From: Nocardia transvalensis
GTDB lineage: Bacteria > Actinomycetota > Actinomycetes > Mycobacteriales > Mycobacteriaceae
Length of the DNA: 64,000 nucleotides
Assembly (NCBI RefSeq): GCF_015477765.1
Contig: NZ_JADLQQ010000008.1
Location: 310,001 to 374,000 of the forward strand
Reading direction: 5' to 3'
Shown here: positions 36,357-45,218 of the stretch, piece after piece
Numbering within the stretch: the stretch's first letter is position 1
Layout of the letters: each line of letters starts with the position of its first letter
The notes under the pieces: model-generated
Database searches by the model: none
What the model saw: only the letters and a program-made list of their open reading frames with translations
What the model was told of the DNA's origin: nothing
Program-made: the position numbers and the translations under genes

Positions 36357-36634
36357 CCCACCTCATCACCGAATCGGTCGTCATCCTGGCCGAAATCAAC
36401 ATCACGCCTGTGCAGCCGCCCGGCGCGGATGGACTGACCAGGGTCGTCAGCTGGCTGGCCTGGTTGGTGACCCTCGCAGGGGTCGCCGCGCTGATCTACG
36501 CGGGCGGGAAATTCGGCTGGGAGAGGTGGCACGGCGGCGCGGTCGAGTCGCCCAAGATCGTTCTCGGTGCACTCGCGGGCGGCATCGTCGCCACCAGTGC
36601 CGGGCAGATCATGGATCAGATCGTGAGCTCCTGA
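36353..36634 (+). CDS. VirB2/TrbC-like small membrane protein 1
   Basis: A 93-aa protein; ATG 36353 overlaps the upstream stop (ATGA). Two membrane helices (about 33-51, L-A-W-L-V-T-L-A-G-V-A-A-L-I-Y-A-G and 69-84, L-G-A-L-A-G-G-I-V-A-T-S-A-G) are joined by a short basic loop, the layout of VirB2/TrbC pilin-like subunits. A second protein of the same layout is encoded at 37680. It probably forms a membrane ring or pilin-like part of the channel. Confidence 0.65.
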   Translation: MTHLITESVVILAEINITPVQPPGADGLTRVVSWLAWLVTLAGVAALIYAGGKFGWERWHGGAVESPKIVLGALAGGIVATSAGQIMDQIVSS

Positions 36635-36756
36635 TGAGTTCCGAGCTTGAAATCGCTGTCTCTCAACCAATCTCACCGGCCAATCAGCGAAGCGAACAGC
36701 CTGACACGGAGCCTGCGTGTCTGGCGCGAACCCACACCGTCCCCAGGGGAGAAACC

Positions 36757-37683
36757 ATGTATCGCGACCACACATCGATCACGATTCCCGTCGACGGCGC
36801 CGAGCTGTCGGCGTCACGATGGGGGCGACCGTCCGCGCCCGCGACCGTCGTCTACATCCACGGACTGCTCAGCGACTCCTCGGTCTGGACGCCACTGATT
36901 CGGCATCTGCACGAGCATCTGGACGCCGGCATCGCACAGATCGCCTTCGACCAACGGGGCTATAGCCCGGCACGACAGAGAATCCCGTGCCGGGGGATCG
37001 AAATCTCAGACCTGGCAGAAGATTTGGACACCGTCCTGACGCACGCCTGCGGGGCCACGATCGTCGCTGCGCACTCTACCGGGTCGCTGCTGGTGCAGGC
37101 GTGGGCCGAGCGGTATCCGCATCACGCGGCCGCGGTGGCAGGCATGGTTTTGTTCGGCGCAGCTGCGGAGTTTCCCGAATTCCCCTGCCTGCCAGCTCAT
37201 TACCGCAGTTGCTTGCGCCGTCTGCGGTCGCGGGAGATGGGGGCGGGGGCTGTGGAACCGGCGATCGGGGCCCTGCTGCTGCGCCGCTACTTCCGGCGAC
37301 GGACCTGCTTCGGCCCGACCGACAGTGCGCTGATCGCCGGAATGCGGCGCACCGACCGCCGCGCCATGACGGCTCTGTTCCAGGCGTACAACACGTACCA
37401 GCTGACCGAGCCGGTCACTGAATTGCTGCGTGGCATCCCGACATTCGTGGTCGCGGGAGAGCTGGACCGGGTCGTACCTCCCAGCCAAGCCTTGCGGCTG
37501 GCGGACACGATCTGGGCCGACTACGACCTCGTGCTGGGCGTGGGTCATTCCCTGCCGACCGTCACCCCGGGCCGGGCGGGCGAGGTCATCGGCCGAGTGC
37601 TCGACATCGCCTACCACGCTGACATCGGCAGGTTACGCGAGACCGTGGACGAGTCACTCGGTGAACTCGGAGAGCCGCTGTGA
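36757..37683 (+). CDS. Alpha/beta hydrolase embedded in the secretion operon
   Basis: A 308-aa intact alpha/beta hydrolase. Start ATG 36757 has AGGGGAGAAACC upstream; ATG 36634, overlapping the previous stop, would add 41 residues without hydrolase features and is the alternative. Triad: A-H-S-T-G with Ser107, G-E-L-D-R-V-V-P with Asp, G-V-G-H-S with His. Oxyanion H-G-L-L-S-D. The gene ends in an overlap (GTGA) with a VirB2-like gene and follows another, so it is a true operon member. No export signal. It could modify lipids or process a subunit near the channel; unexplained. Confidence 0.78.
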   Translation: MYRDHTSITIPVDGAELSASRWGRPSAPATVVYIHGLLSDSSVWTPLIRHLHEHLDAGIAQIAFDQRGYSPARQRIPCRGIEISDLAEDLDTVLTHACGATIVAAHSTGSLLVQAWAERYPHHAAAVAGMVLFGAAAEFPEFPCLPAHYRSCLRRLRSREMGAGAVEPAIGALLLRRYFRRRTCFGPTDSALIAGMRRTDRRAMTALFQAYNTYQLTEPVTELLRGIPTFVVAGELDRVVPPSQALRLADTIWADYDLVLGVGHSLPTVTPGRAGEVIGRVLDIAYHADIGRLRETVDESLGELGEPL

Positions 37684-37913
37684 TCGCCCGACCGCTCGAC
37701 CCGAGTGTGACCCAACCGCTGGTCCAGCTGCTGGGCTGGCTCGCCTGGATCGTACTGCTGTTGTGCATCGCTCGAGCGACGTGGGTTGGAGGACAACTCG
37801 CCATCCGGATGTACCGCGAAGAAGCCATCGAAGGACTCGCCGGATCACTGCTCGGTGCAGTGCTCGTCGGCGCCGCCAGCGGCATCGCAGCGGCGCTCTT
37901 CCCGACCCATTGA
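37680..37913 (+). CDS. VirB2/TrbC-like small membrane protein 2
   Basis: A 77-aa protein with GTG 37680 overlapping the hydrolase stop. Two hydrophobic helices (about 15-37, Q-L-L-G-W-L-A-W-I-V-L-L-L-C-I-A and 52-73, G-L-A-G-S-L-L-G-A-V-L-V-G-A-A-S-G) with a short charged loop match the protein encoded at 36353 in layout and in the L-x-W-L-A-W motif. The two are likely ancient duplicates separated by the hydrolase gene. Confidence 0.65.
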   Translation: MIARPLDPSVTQPLVQLLGWLAWIVLLLCIARATWVGGQLAIRMYREEAIEGLAGSLLGAVLVGAASGIAAALFPTH

Positions 37914-37943
37914 CATCTGCATCGAAGGACCTTGGAAAACACG

Positions 37944-38570
37944 ATGAAATACACGAGGCGCAAGTTCAGAGTCGACGCCAGCGTGGCGACGGGCTGCCTG
38001 GTGTTGGTTACGGCGCTGGTGGGGTGCTCGGTCGGACGACCGAGCGTTCCGGCCGAGACCGCCGATATCCATGCGGTGCCGACGAACCTGAAATCTGTTG
38101 TCTTTCAGGCGATACGTCTACCGGTAGCCGCCCAGGGGCCACACGTCGACGACGGAACCGTCGCGACAGGGTTCAACCGGTCACCAGTCGGGGCCGGGTT
38201 GGCGGCGATCCAGGCGACGGTCCGGGTGTCGGTGGCCACTGATCGCCAATACGCGCTGATCGGGCAGCGGATGGTCGCCCCAGGACCGGGCCGCGACGCC
38301 TGGGCAGTGGCTCGCGCGCAGATTTCGATCAGCGCCGCAGCGACCGCTCCGCCAAAGATCCTCGGCTACCGGATCACCGGCTACACCCGTGACCGAGCCG
38401 AAACCGAAATATTTGCCCTGCAACCGGATTCGTCGATGACTCGCCACACCGCCATGGTGGTGTGGCTGGACGAGGACTGGAAACTATCCATGCCCGACGG
38501 ACCGCATTCTCCTCTGGTGAGCGCGGTCACCGCGCTACCGGCCGACGCTATCACTCTCGTCATGCGGTGA
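37944..38570 (+). CDS. Conjugation-operon lipoprotein
   Basis: A 208-aa protein. ATG 37944 is preferred over TTG 37932, which is too close to the ribosome site. The signal ends in a lipobox T-A-L-V-G-C-S. The mature domain has T-G-F-N-R-S-P-V-G-A-G-L-A-A-I-Q-A and V-V-W-L-D-E-D-W-K-L, features shared with the next gene's product. The pattern recalls a family of actinobacterial transfer proteins with TcpC/NTF2-like folds. Likely an outside, lipid-anchored channel component. Confidence 0.65.
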   Translation: MKYTRRKFRVDASVATGCLVLVTALVGCSVGRPSVPAETADIHAVPTNLKSVVFQAIRLPVAAQGPHVDDGTVATGFNRSPVGAGLAAIQATVRVSVATDRQYALIGQRMVAPGPGRDAWAVARAQISISAAATAPPKILGYRITGYTRDRAETEIFALQPDSSMTRHTAMVVWLDEDWKLSMPDGPHSPLVSAVTALPADAITLVMR

Positions 38571-38583
38571 GGGGGCCATGACT

Positions 38584-39375
38584 ATGAGCACTCGCAGACT
38601 TCTGACCATCGTCGGCATTTGCCTGGCCCTCATCGCCGCAGCGGTGGTCGGGCTCGTCGTCACCGACAGCCGTGATACGACACCGCCGTCGCCTACACCG
38701 CCCGCGACCACAAGCCGGGCGGCCAATGGACAAGCAGCGGTGCCTTCGAAGGTTCCCACCGCTGACCTGTTCGGCAACCGGCTCGACGTCACTGTCAGCG
38801 AGGCTGGAGAGGCGCTGGCACAAGACCCGAGTCAACGACCGAATCCCGCTGTGCCGGACTACCTTTGGGTGCCGCCTGCAGGATTGCGCTGGCAGCGGGG
38901 ATGGGGTGGGGCCGCACTGCCGGTCTCGACCAGTGACGGACCGGCCCGCATCGAAACAGGAGTCGCGTCGGGATTCGCCAACACGCCCCAGGGAGCGGCC
39001 CTGGCGGCCTGCGACGCACTGGCTCGAGCCCTGGCCGCCCCGGATGGCGTCTGGCAGCAAGTGGTGCGAACCCGGTTCCTCGGCGGCGGGCAAGCCCTGA
39101 TCGATCGATTCGACCGCAGCCGCACCACTCCGAACTCGGCCCGGTACGTGACGGTCCCGGATGGAGTGCGTGTTCTGGCGAGCTATCAACCCGACTTCGC
39201 TGTCGTGCAGATAGCGGTCCGGGCGCGCGCGGGATGGACTTACGGGACCTGGCCTATGGCCTGGAGTGATGGCGACTGGCGGGTCCGTGTGCCCGACGAC
39301 GTCGAAACCTTTTGGCGCGAACCGATCTCCATCGACACGCTGACCGGATTCGGTCAATGGGCGGGGATCAAATGA
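38584..39375 (+). CDS. Membrane-anchored conjugation protein, paralogue of the preceding lipoprotein
   Basis: A 263-aa protein with one N-terminal membrane helix (about 6-27) and an exported domain. ATG 38584 is chosen since GAGGGGG ends 8 bp upstream; ATG 38578 is too close. After a Thr/Pro-rich stem, V-P-P-A-G-L-R-W-Q-R-G-W-G-G and S-G-F-A-N-T-P-Q-G-A-A-L-A-A-C-D-A-L-A-R match the T-P-x-G-A-x-L-A-A pattern in the previous gene, so the two share a domain. The stop overlaps the following ATG. Confidence 0.68.
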   Translation: MSTRRLLTIVGICLALIAAAVVGLVVTDSRDTTPPSPTPPATTSRAANGQAAVPSKVPTADLFGNRLDVTVSEAGEALAQDPSQRPNPAVPDYLWVPPAGLRWQRGWGGAALPVSTSDGPARIETGVASGFANTPQGAALAACDALARALAAPDGVWQQVVRTRFLGGGQALIDRFDRSRTTPNSARYVTVPDGVRVLASYQPDFAVVQIAVRARAGWTYGTWPMAWSDGDWRVRVPDDVETFWREPISIDTLTGFGQWAGIK

Positions 39376-40784
39376 CCACGGCCGCGCACAGTCAAATCCC
39401 GGACATCCTCTGCGATCTGCCATTCGGGCCGATGGAGGTGTGCATGCTCGCCGATGCGGGCAAGGACGCTGTGGCGAAGGCAGCAAACTCCGCCCTCGAC
39501 AACCTCGTCGACACTCTGCTGGACAGCCTCGGCAAAATCCTGCGATTCATCCTGACCTGGTGGATCGAACTCCCCTCACCCGAACTCGAGTCACCGCAAG
39601 GTGAGCCGGGGCCGGTGCTGACGGCCATTCGGGACTACACGAGCGGTCTTCAGATCTTGCTGATGACGGCAGGAATCCTGTTCGCGGCGGCACGGCTCGC
39701 GCTGGCCAAACGCGGCGGCTTGGCGGGGGAGGCGCAGGAGTCGTTTTTGATGTTCGGCCGGGCGGTGATCGCGTCGATGTTGTTCGCCGCGGTCGTGACA
39801 TTGGGGACTCGCGCGGGTGACGCATTCTCCGAGTGGGTGATCTTCGATGCCTCCCGGGGTGATTCCAACGCGGTCGTCGCTCGCGTCGCTGAATTCGATC
39901 TGCGGACGTTGCCCGGGCTGGGTACCGGGGTGCTGCTGATCGTCGGGCTGCTCGGCATCGTGAGCCTGCTCGTCCAACTGGTGATGCTGGTCGTACGCCA
40001 AGCCCTTCTCGTCGTCGTGGTCGCAGCACTGCCGATCGCCGCGGCGGCCTCGGGAACCGGACCCGGCTCGCAAGCCTACAAGAAGATGCTGGCGTGGGCG
40101 CTGGCCTTCGTGCTGTGGAAACCCGTGGGCGCGCTGCTCTATGCGATCGCGTTCGCGGCCATCGGCGCGAAAGGCGATGGGCAGCAGCAAGATCCGCAGC
40201 TGGTGCTCCTTGGGCTGATTCTGCTCGTCATGGTCGCGGCGGTGCTGCCAGCGTTGATGCGGCTGGTGGCACCGGCGGTGGCAGCGCTGGGCGGTGGCAG
40301 TGGTGCGTCCGCCGCATTGGCGGGTGGAGCGCTCGGCGTCGCGCTGGGCTCAATGGACTCGGGCGGGAGCCGCTCCCAAGCTCGGAAGATGAGCGAGGGC
40401 GAGGGTTCGCCCGGCGGTGGCGGCCCGCAGCCCGGTCCGTCGCCAAGTTCTCCCTCGGGAGGAGGAGGCGGAAGACCGAGCCGTCCCGTGGACAACGGCG
40501 GTGGGAGCAGCGGGGGCTCCAGCGGCGGCAACTCAGCCGGGGCGGCGCCTGCAAGGAGCGGTAGCGCTGGCACGGCCGGTGGCACGACTGCGGCCAAGGC
40601 ATCGTCGGCCGGCGGGGGCGCGGCCGCCGCGGCGGGCCCAGCGGGTGCTGCGGTCGCCGGAGCGCAACTCGCTCAGGGCGGTGCGCAGCGGCTCAACAAC
40701 ACCGTCAGCGGCCAGACCGGCGAGGCCGACGGAAGTACGGGCTGGGATCCGGAAGCGCCGGGGCCCAGGGAGGTGCGGCGATGA
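39372..40784 (+). CDS. VirB6/TrbL-like polytopic channel protein
   Basis: A 470-aa membrane protein; ATG 39372 overlaps the previous stop. A periplasm-facing N-terminus precedes about six membrane helices (from L-Q-I-L-L-M-T-A-G-I-L-F-A-A-A to L-G-L-I-L-L-V-M-V-A-A-V-L-P-A-L-M), including the conserved A-L-L-V-V-V-V-A-A-L-P-I-A-A and K-M-L-A-W-A-L-A-F-V-L-W-K-P regions typical of the family in actinobacteria. The last 150 residues are Gly/Ser/Ala-rich and probably disordered. Central inner-membrane channel component. Confidence 0.82.
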   Translation: MTTAAHSQIPDILCDLPFGPMEVCMLADAGKDAVAKAANSALDNLVDTLLDSLGKILRFILTWWIELPSPELESPQGEPGPVLTAIRDYTSGLQILLMTAGILFAAARLALAKRGGLAGEAQESFLMFGRAVIASMLFAAVVTLGTRAGDAFSEWVIFDASRGDSNAVVARVAEFDLRTLPGLGTGVLLIVGLLGIVSLLVQLVMLVVRQALLVVVVAALPIAAAASGTGPGSQAYKKMLAWALAFVLWKPVGALLYAIAFAAIGAKGDGQQQDPQLVLLGLILLVMVAAVLPALMRLVAPAVAALGGGSGASAALAGGALGVALGSMDSGGSRSQARKMSEGEGSPGGGGPQPGPSPSSPSGGGGGRPSRPVDNGGGSSGGSSGGNSAGAAPARSGSAGTAGGTTAAKASSAGGGAAAAAGPAGAAVAGAQLAQGGAQRLNNTVSGQTGEADGSTGWDPEAPGPREVRR

Positions 40785-42250
40785 CCACACGCATGTACGG
40801 GCGCTGGGAGCGCCCCCGCTCAGCTGGATTCTTTGGACTGACCTGGGGTGTGTCGATGGTCGGGCTGACGCTGATCGTGGCGATCATGCTCGCGTTCATG
40901 GCTACCCGCTCATTGCGGATAACCGGAGTTGTGACCGCTTGTGCCGCCGTGGTTTTCATCCCGATGGCGGTCACGATCGGTGGGCGAACGGGGTGGGAGA
41001 TCGCCCTGCTGCGGGTGCAGTTCGTGCTGGCGCGATCGCGCGGAGAGTTGGTGTATCGGTCGGGGCGGTTTTCGCGGATCCCGGGTGTAGCGAGATTGCC
41101 TGGCCTGCTGGCGAATTCGCGTTTGATGGAGTACGAAACGCCGGGCGGTAAGCGGTTCGCGCTGATCCATATCCGCCGCACCGACCACTACACCGTGGTG
41201 CTGCGGGTGCTGCCGCGCGGCAAGGAACTCCTCGACCAGGCGCAGATCGATGCCTGGGTCGAGGGCTACGGGCAGGCGCTGGCGGCGCAGTCGCGCGACG
41301 GCGAGGTGGTCGCGGTGACCTCGGTGCTGGAAACCGTGGTGGAAACCCAACTGAAACAGCGCCGCGAGGTCGCTCGACTGGTCCGCGATGACGCCCCGCC
41401 ATATGCCCGCGCCGTGATGCACGAAGCGGCCGAGATCGGCGGAGTCGGGGTGCGGATCGAGGCCCGGATCGCGATCACCTACCGCGCGATTGGGCGAGGT
41501 CCCACGCGGCGCGACAGCGCCGAACAAGCGCGTGAGATCGGGCAACGGCTGCAAGGGGTTTTGTCTCAGCTGGCTCGGGCCGGGCTGCCCGCCACTCCGC
41601 TGGAGGCATGGGAAGTGCTGGGGCTGGTACGGACTCGCTACGACCTGGCCTCGCAGCGAGACGTGGAGGTCGCCGGCCGCGACATCGTGCAGACCCAATC
41701 GTGGGAAACCGTCGGCCCTATCGCGCACGACGATCGGTGGGACCACTTCCTCCACGACGGCGGCCGATCAATCACCTGGGAGATGGCGCTTCCGCCCCGA
41801 GGCGCCGTGCTGGAGACCGGGCTGGAGGACCTGCTGCGCCCGCGGGTCGACGTGCCGCGCAAACGGGTCGCCATCGTGTATCGGCTGCACTCAGCGGCCG
41901 AAGCCACCGACATCGTCGACGCCGACTATCGCGACGCACTGGCCGCCGAGCAAACCGAGCGTGGCATCGCCTCGGCGGCCGCGTCACTGCGTGTGGAGAA
42001 CACCCATGCCGCCCGCAAAGAACAGGCCCGAGGCGCCGGTCTGACGCGATTCGGATTGTTGATCACGGTCACCGACAGGCTAGACGGTGACCTGCCGGGC
42101 ATCGAGCCCATGGTCACGGCGATGGCGGCGGCATCGCGGCTGACCGTGCGGCGTTGCTACGCCGCCCAGGCCAGTAGCTTCGCCGCCAGCCTGGGCATCG
42201 GCGTGATCCTGCCCGAGCACACCTCGGTATCGAAGCGGGTGAGCGCATGA
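40781..42250 (+). CDS. SCO6880-family conjugation protein
   Basis: A 489-aa protein with ATG overlapping the upstream stop. Two N-terminal membrane helices (about 16-42, 46-68) in a PrgI/TcpE-like arrangement are followed by a large cytoplasmic domain with G-G-K-R-F-A-L-I-H-I-R-R-T-D-H-Y-T-V, related to the N-terminal part of VirB4-type proteins. I match it to the actinobacterial SCO6880 family, which always precedes the VirB4-like ATPase gene, as here. It likely links the ATPase to the membrane. Confidence 0.78.
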   Translation: MTTRMYGRWERPRSAGFFGLTWGVSMVGLTLIVAIMLAFMATRSLRITGVVTACAAVVFIPMAVTIGGRTGWEIALLRVQFVLARSRGELVYRSGRFSRIPGVARLPGLLANSRLMEYETPGGKRFALIHIRRTDHYTVVLRVLPRGKELLDQAQIDAWVEGYGQALAAQSRDGEVVAVTSVLETVVETQLKQRREVARLVRDDAPPYARAVMHEAAEIGGVGVRIEARIAITYRAIGRGPTRRDSAEQAREIGQRLQGVLSQLARAGLPATPLEAWEVLGLVRTRYDLASQRDVEVAGRDIVQTQSWETVGPIAHDDRWDHFLHDGGRSITWEMALPPRGAVLETGLEDLLRPRVDVPRKRVAIVYRLHSAAEATDIVDADYRDALAAEQTERGIASAAASLRVENTHAARKEQARGAGLTRFGLLITVTDRLDGDLPGIEPMVTAMAAASRLTVRRCYAAQASSFAASLGIGVILPEHTSVSKRVSA

Positions 42251-43938
42251 TGAAGCACCAACCCGGACGGACAACAACCATCGCGGGCATCCGCGTTCTG
42301 ACCCCTCAGGCGCGAGCACAGGCTGAGGACGCAGCGAAGGAACGTGGCCTGCGTGGGTGGCGTGCCCGGTTGGCGCTGTCCAGCGATGACCATCGGCGCG
42401 CGAACGCCGCCCAGCGGCTGGAAGATCAGCGGCGCGACGGATTCGTTCGACCGCTGGCCAAGATGACCGATCGCGGCTACGCCGGCGCCGGCGGTGGACG
42501 CGCGGCGGTCGTCCCGGCGGTGCCGGAGTGGCGGGCCACCACCGTCCAGGTGGCCGGCCTGTGGCCATTCTGTGTCGGGGCCGCGGCCCCGGTGGTGGGG
42601 ACACCGGTGGGCACGCACTACATCACCGGCGCGCCCGTGCATTTCGATCCGATGTCGTGGTTCCTGCGCGGCTACATCACCGCGCCGTCGAGTTTCGTGT
42701 TGGCGCTCAACGGTTTCGGAAAGTCCTCGCTGATCCGCCGACTGGTGACCGGCGCCGTCGCCGCCGGACGCACCTCGTTGTGCCTGGGCGACACCAAACC
42801 CGACTACCGGGATCTGATCGACCGGCTGGGCGGGCAGGTGATCGAACGCGGCTACGGACAAGGGCTCAACCCGCTGGCGGTCGGGGCGCTGGGATCGATC
42901 CTGGACCGCCTCGCCGACCCCGATCAACGCCGTCAGGTGGCGGTGCAGGTCGAGGCGGGACAGGTCAACATCGTCGCGGGCCTGATCGAATTGGTCAGGG
43001 GCTCGAGGATCGCCGACTACGAGGAAACACTGATCGCGGCCGGGCTGCGTGAACTTTTCAGCGCCGCAGGCGGATTCACCCCGGCCAACCCGCCGCTGCT
43101 GTCGAACCTGCTGGCGGTCATCGACCAGGGGGAGCTGCGACTGCGGCGGTTCGCGGAAGAGGACTCACCGGAATCGTATCGGGCCAGCACCAAACCCCTG
43201 CGGCGCTCGCTGCGGGCGCTGATCGAAGGACCCTGGGGGGAGATCTTCGACCGTCACACCAGCGTCCCCCTCGACCTCGACAGTCCGGCCGTATGCCTGG
43301 ATGTGTCCCGGGTTCCGATCGGGGACCGCAAACTGCTGGCGGCGGTACTAATGACCTGCTGGTCCGAAGGTTTCGGTGCGGTAGCCGCCGCGCACGCGCT
43401 GACCGGGGCCGGGCTGGCGCCGCCGCGCACGTTCCAGGTGGTCATGGACGAGATCTGGCGGGTGCTCGGGGTCGGAGAATTCATGGTCGACCGCGTCGAC
43501 GCACTGACTCGCCTGCAACGCGAGCTGGCGGCCGAGCTCATCATGTGTAGCCACTCCCTCAAAGATCTCGAGAAATACAACGCACTCGGATTCTTCGAAC
43601 GCGCCCGGGCCAAGGTCATCGGCCCGGTCGGACCCGAGGAAATCCAGCGCATCCGCTCCGCTGTGTCGATCACGGCCACCGAAGAACTGCTCGTCACCTC
43701 CTGGGCGGCACCACATCCGCCCGACGACGACCGCATCGACGTCATCGAGACGCGAGAAACCCCACCCGGCACAGGCTGTTTCCTACTCAAGACCGGAGAG
43801 GCATCTGACCCCGGCATCGCTTTCCGCATGATCTTCACCCCGGCCGAACGTGCTGCCGATGTGCACAACACCAACCGACGTTTCGACCACCTCACTCGCC
43901 AGGGCGCAGGCGAGACCGTGCAGGAGGCGGACGAGTGA
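42247..43938 (+). CDS. VirB4/TraC-like secretion ATPase
   Basis: A 563-aa ATPase; ATG 42247 overlaps the upstream stop. Walker A is L-N-G-F-G-K-S-S (Lys159) and Walker B is V-V-M-D-E-I-W-R near residue 400, followed by the C-terminal S-H-S-L-K-D-L-E motif seen in VirB4/TraC proteins. The N-terminal part (1-150) is short because the equivalent region is split off in the preceding SCO6880-type gene. It powers assembly and transport of the type IV secretion system. Confidence 0.85.
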   Translation: MMKHQPGRTTTIAGIRVLTPQARAQAEDAAKERGLRGWRARLALSSDDHRRANAAQRLEDQRRDGFVRPLAKMTDRGYAGAGGGRAAVVPAVPEWRATTVQVAGLWPFCVGAAAPVVGTPVGTHYITGAPVHFDPMSWFLRGYITAPSSFVLALNGFGKSSLIRRLVTGAVAAGRTSLCLGDTKPDYRDLIDRLGGQVIERGYGQGLNPLAVGALGSILDRLADPDQRRQVAVQVEAGQVNIVAGLIELVRGSRIADYEETLIAAGLRELFSAAGGFTPANPPLLSNLLAVIDQGELRLRRFAEEDSPESYRASTKPLRRSLRALIEGPWGEIFDRHTSVPLDLDSPAVCLDVSRVPIGDRKLLAAVLMTCWSEGFGAVAAAHALTGAGLAPPRTFQVVMDEIWRVLGVGEFMVDRVDALTRLQRELAAELIMCSHSLKDLEKYNALGFFERARAKVIGPVGPEEIQRIRSAVSITATEELLVTSWAAPHPPDDDRIDVIETRETPPGTGCFLLKTGEASDPGIAFRMIFTPAERAADVHNTNRRFDHLTRQGAGETVQEADE

Positions 43939-43941
43939 GCG

Positions 43942-45063
43942 ATGAATGGCTACAAATCTGGCCTCGCGCTGATCGTGAGCCTACCGCTGCTGGCGTTCCT
44001 GCTGATCGTTATGGTCGGCTCGGATCAGTCACAGTCGTGTGCGTTATCGGCGGCAGCCGGAGTGGACGGCCCGACCGGTGCCTCGGTGGCCGGGCTGAGC
44101 GAGCGGCAACTGCAGCTGGCACGCAACGGGGTGGCGATCGGGAAGCAGCGTGCTCAGCCCGAATCGGTGATCATCGCCGAACTAGCCGCTCAGGCAACCG
44201 AATCCACGTTCCGGAATTTGGCGAACCCTGCAGTACCGGAGTCGCTGCGGTACAGCAACGACGGCCTGGGCTACGACCACGATTCACTGGGACCACACCA
44301 GATGCGGGCCAGCGTGTGGGGCGCTGCCGGAATCGGCGCCTTGATGACGCCTATTTACCAGATCAACTGGTTCTACGACCAGGCTTCGGCGGTAGCCGGG
44401 CACGAACGGATGTCCTCGGCAGAGCTGGCGCAAACGGTGGAGAAGTCGGCACCGAATGCCTATGCCGCGCAACTGGATCTGGCACGGAAGTTGTATGCCA
44501 TGTTCGCCGACATCGCTCCCGAGTCCATGCCGCCCCGGCGACCGGGACAACCAGCAGGTGGCTGTGGGCCGGAGGGCAGCGGAGCTCCACTGGTCACTCA
44601 GGACGGCTCGTTCGGTACGGCGGTCGTGCGCGCAGCGCAGCAGTGGGTGGGCACGGACTACGTGTGGGGCGGTGGCGACCAGAACGGACCGACCAAGGGT
44701 GGGTTCGATTGCAGCGGACTCACGTTGTTCGCGATCTACCAGGCGTCCGGCGGGACGGTGCGGTTGCCGCACTACACCCAGGCTCAACAGGACCACCCCG
44801 GCGCCGAAGTGGTGCCCTTCGACCAACGTCAGCCCGGCGACCTGGTGTTCTTCACCCAACCCGGCGACCGCAATTCCCACCACGTCGGGATCTACGTCGG
44901 CCGAGACGACCACGGCACCGACCTGATCCTGCACGCCCCTCAGACCGGACAGCAGGTCAAGACCACCCCCCTGTCGGCATGGAAAGGCGAACGCATCGAC
45001 ATCCGGCGCTATCACCCCGCCAGTCCGCACGAACCAACCTCGGAAGAACGGAAACGACTGTGA
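43942..45063 (+). CDS. NlpC/P60 peptidoglycan hydrolase of the conjugation system
   Basis: A 373-aa protein. ATG 43942 is 3 bp past the previous stop. One N-terminal membrane helix (about 5-26) anchors it; residues 50-180 resemble a lytic-transglycosylase-like domain (A-T-E-S-T-F-R-N-L, Y-D-H-D-S-L-G-P-H-Q-M-R). After a Pro/Gly linker the NlpC/P60 domain begins near 210: F-D-C-S-G-L-T (Cys257), H-H-V-G-I-Y-V-G and L-H-A-P carry the Cys-His-(His) triad. It opens the peptidoglycan for the channel. The stop overlaps a small coupled ORF. Confidence 0.85.
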   Translation: MNGYKSGLALIVSLPLLAFLLIVMVGSDQSQSCALSAAAGVDGPTGASVAGLSERQLQLARNGVAIGKQRAQPESVIIAELAAQATESTFRNLANPAVPESLRYSNDGLGYDHDSLGPHQMRASVWGAAGIGALMTPIYQINWFYDQASAVAGHERMSSAELAQTVEKSAPNAYAAQLDLARKLYAMFADIAPESMPPRRPGQPAGGCGPEGSGAPLVTQDGSFGTAVVRAAQQWVGTDYVWGGGDQNGPTKGGFDCSGLTLFAIYQASGGTVRLPHYTQAQQDHPGAEVVPFDQRQPGDLVFFTQPGDRNSHHVGIYVGRDDHGTDLILHAPQTGQQVKTTPLSAWKGERIDIRRYHPASPHEPTSEERKRL

Positions 45064-45218
45064 CGCAAGACTATACGAAAACACAGGACTGCGACCGAAA
45101 CTCGGCTCACGCGCAACTGGAGCGATGGCCATATCGTTCAGCCCGAAGCGCTCGCCCGTTCGTCAGCGATCGGATGTATCTCCTACCCGGATGTGGTCGG
45201 CGTGACAGAGAGCTATGA
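45060..45218 (+). CDS. Possible 52-residue coupled protein
   Basis: GTG 45060 overlaps the hydrolase stop (GTGA) and the frame runs 52 codons to overlap the next gene's start region. The peptide is polar and Arg/Tyr-rich (M-T-Q-D-Y-T-K-T-Q-D-C) with no recognised family. It may serve only to couple translation. Confidence 0.35.
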   Translation: MTQDYTKTQDCDRNSAHAQLERWPYRSARSARPFVSDRMYLLPGCGRRDREL

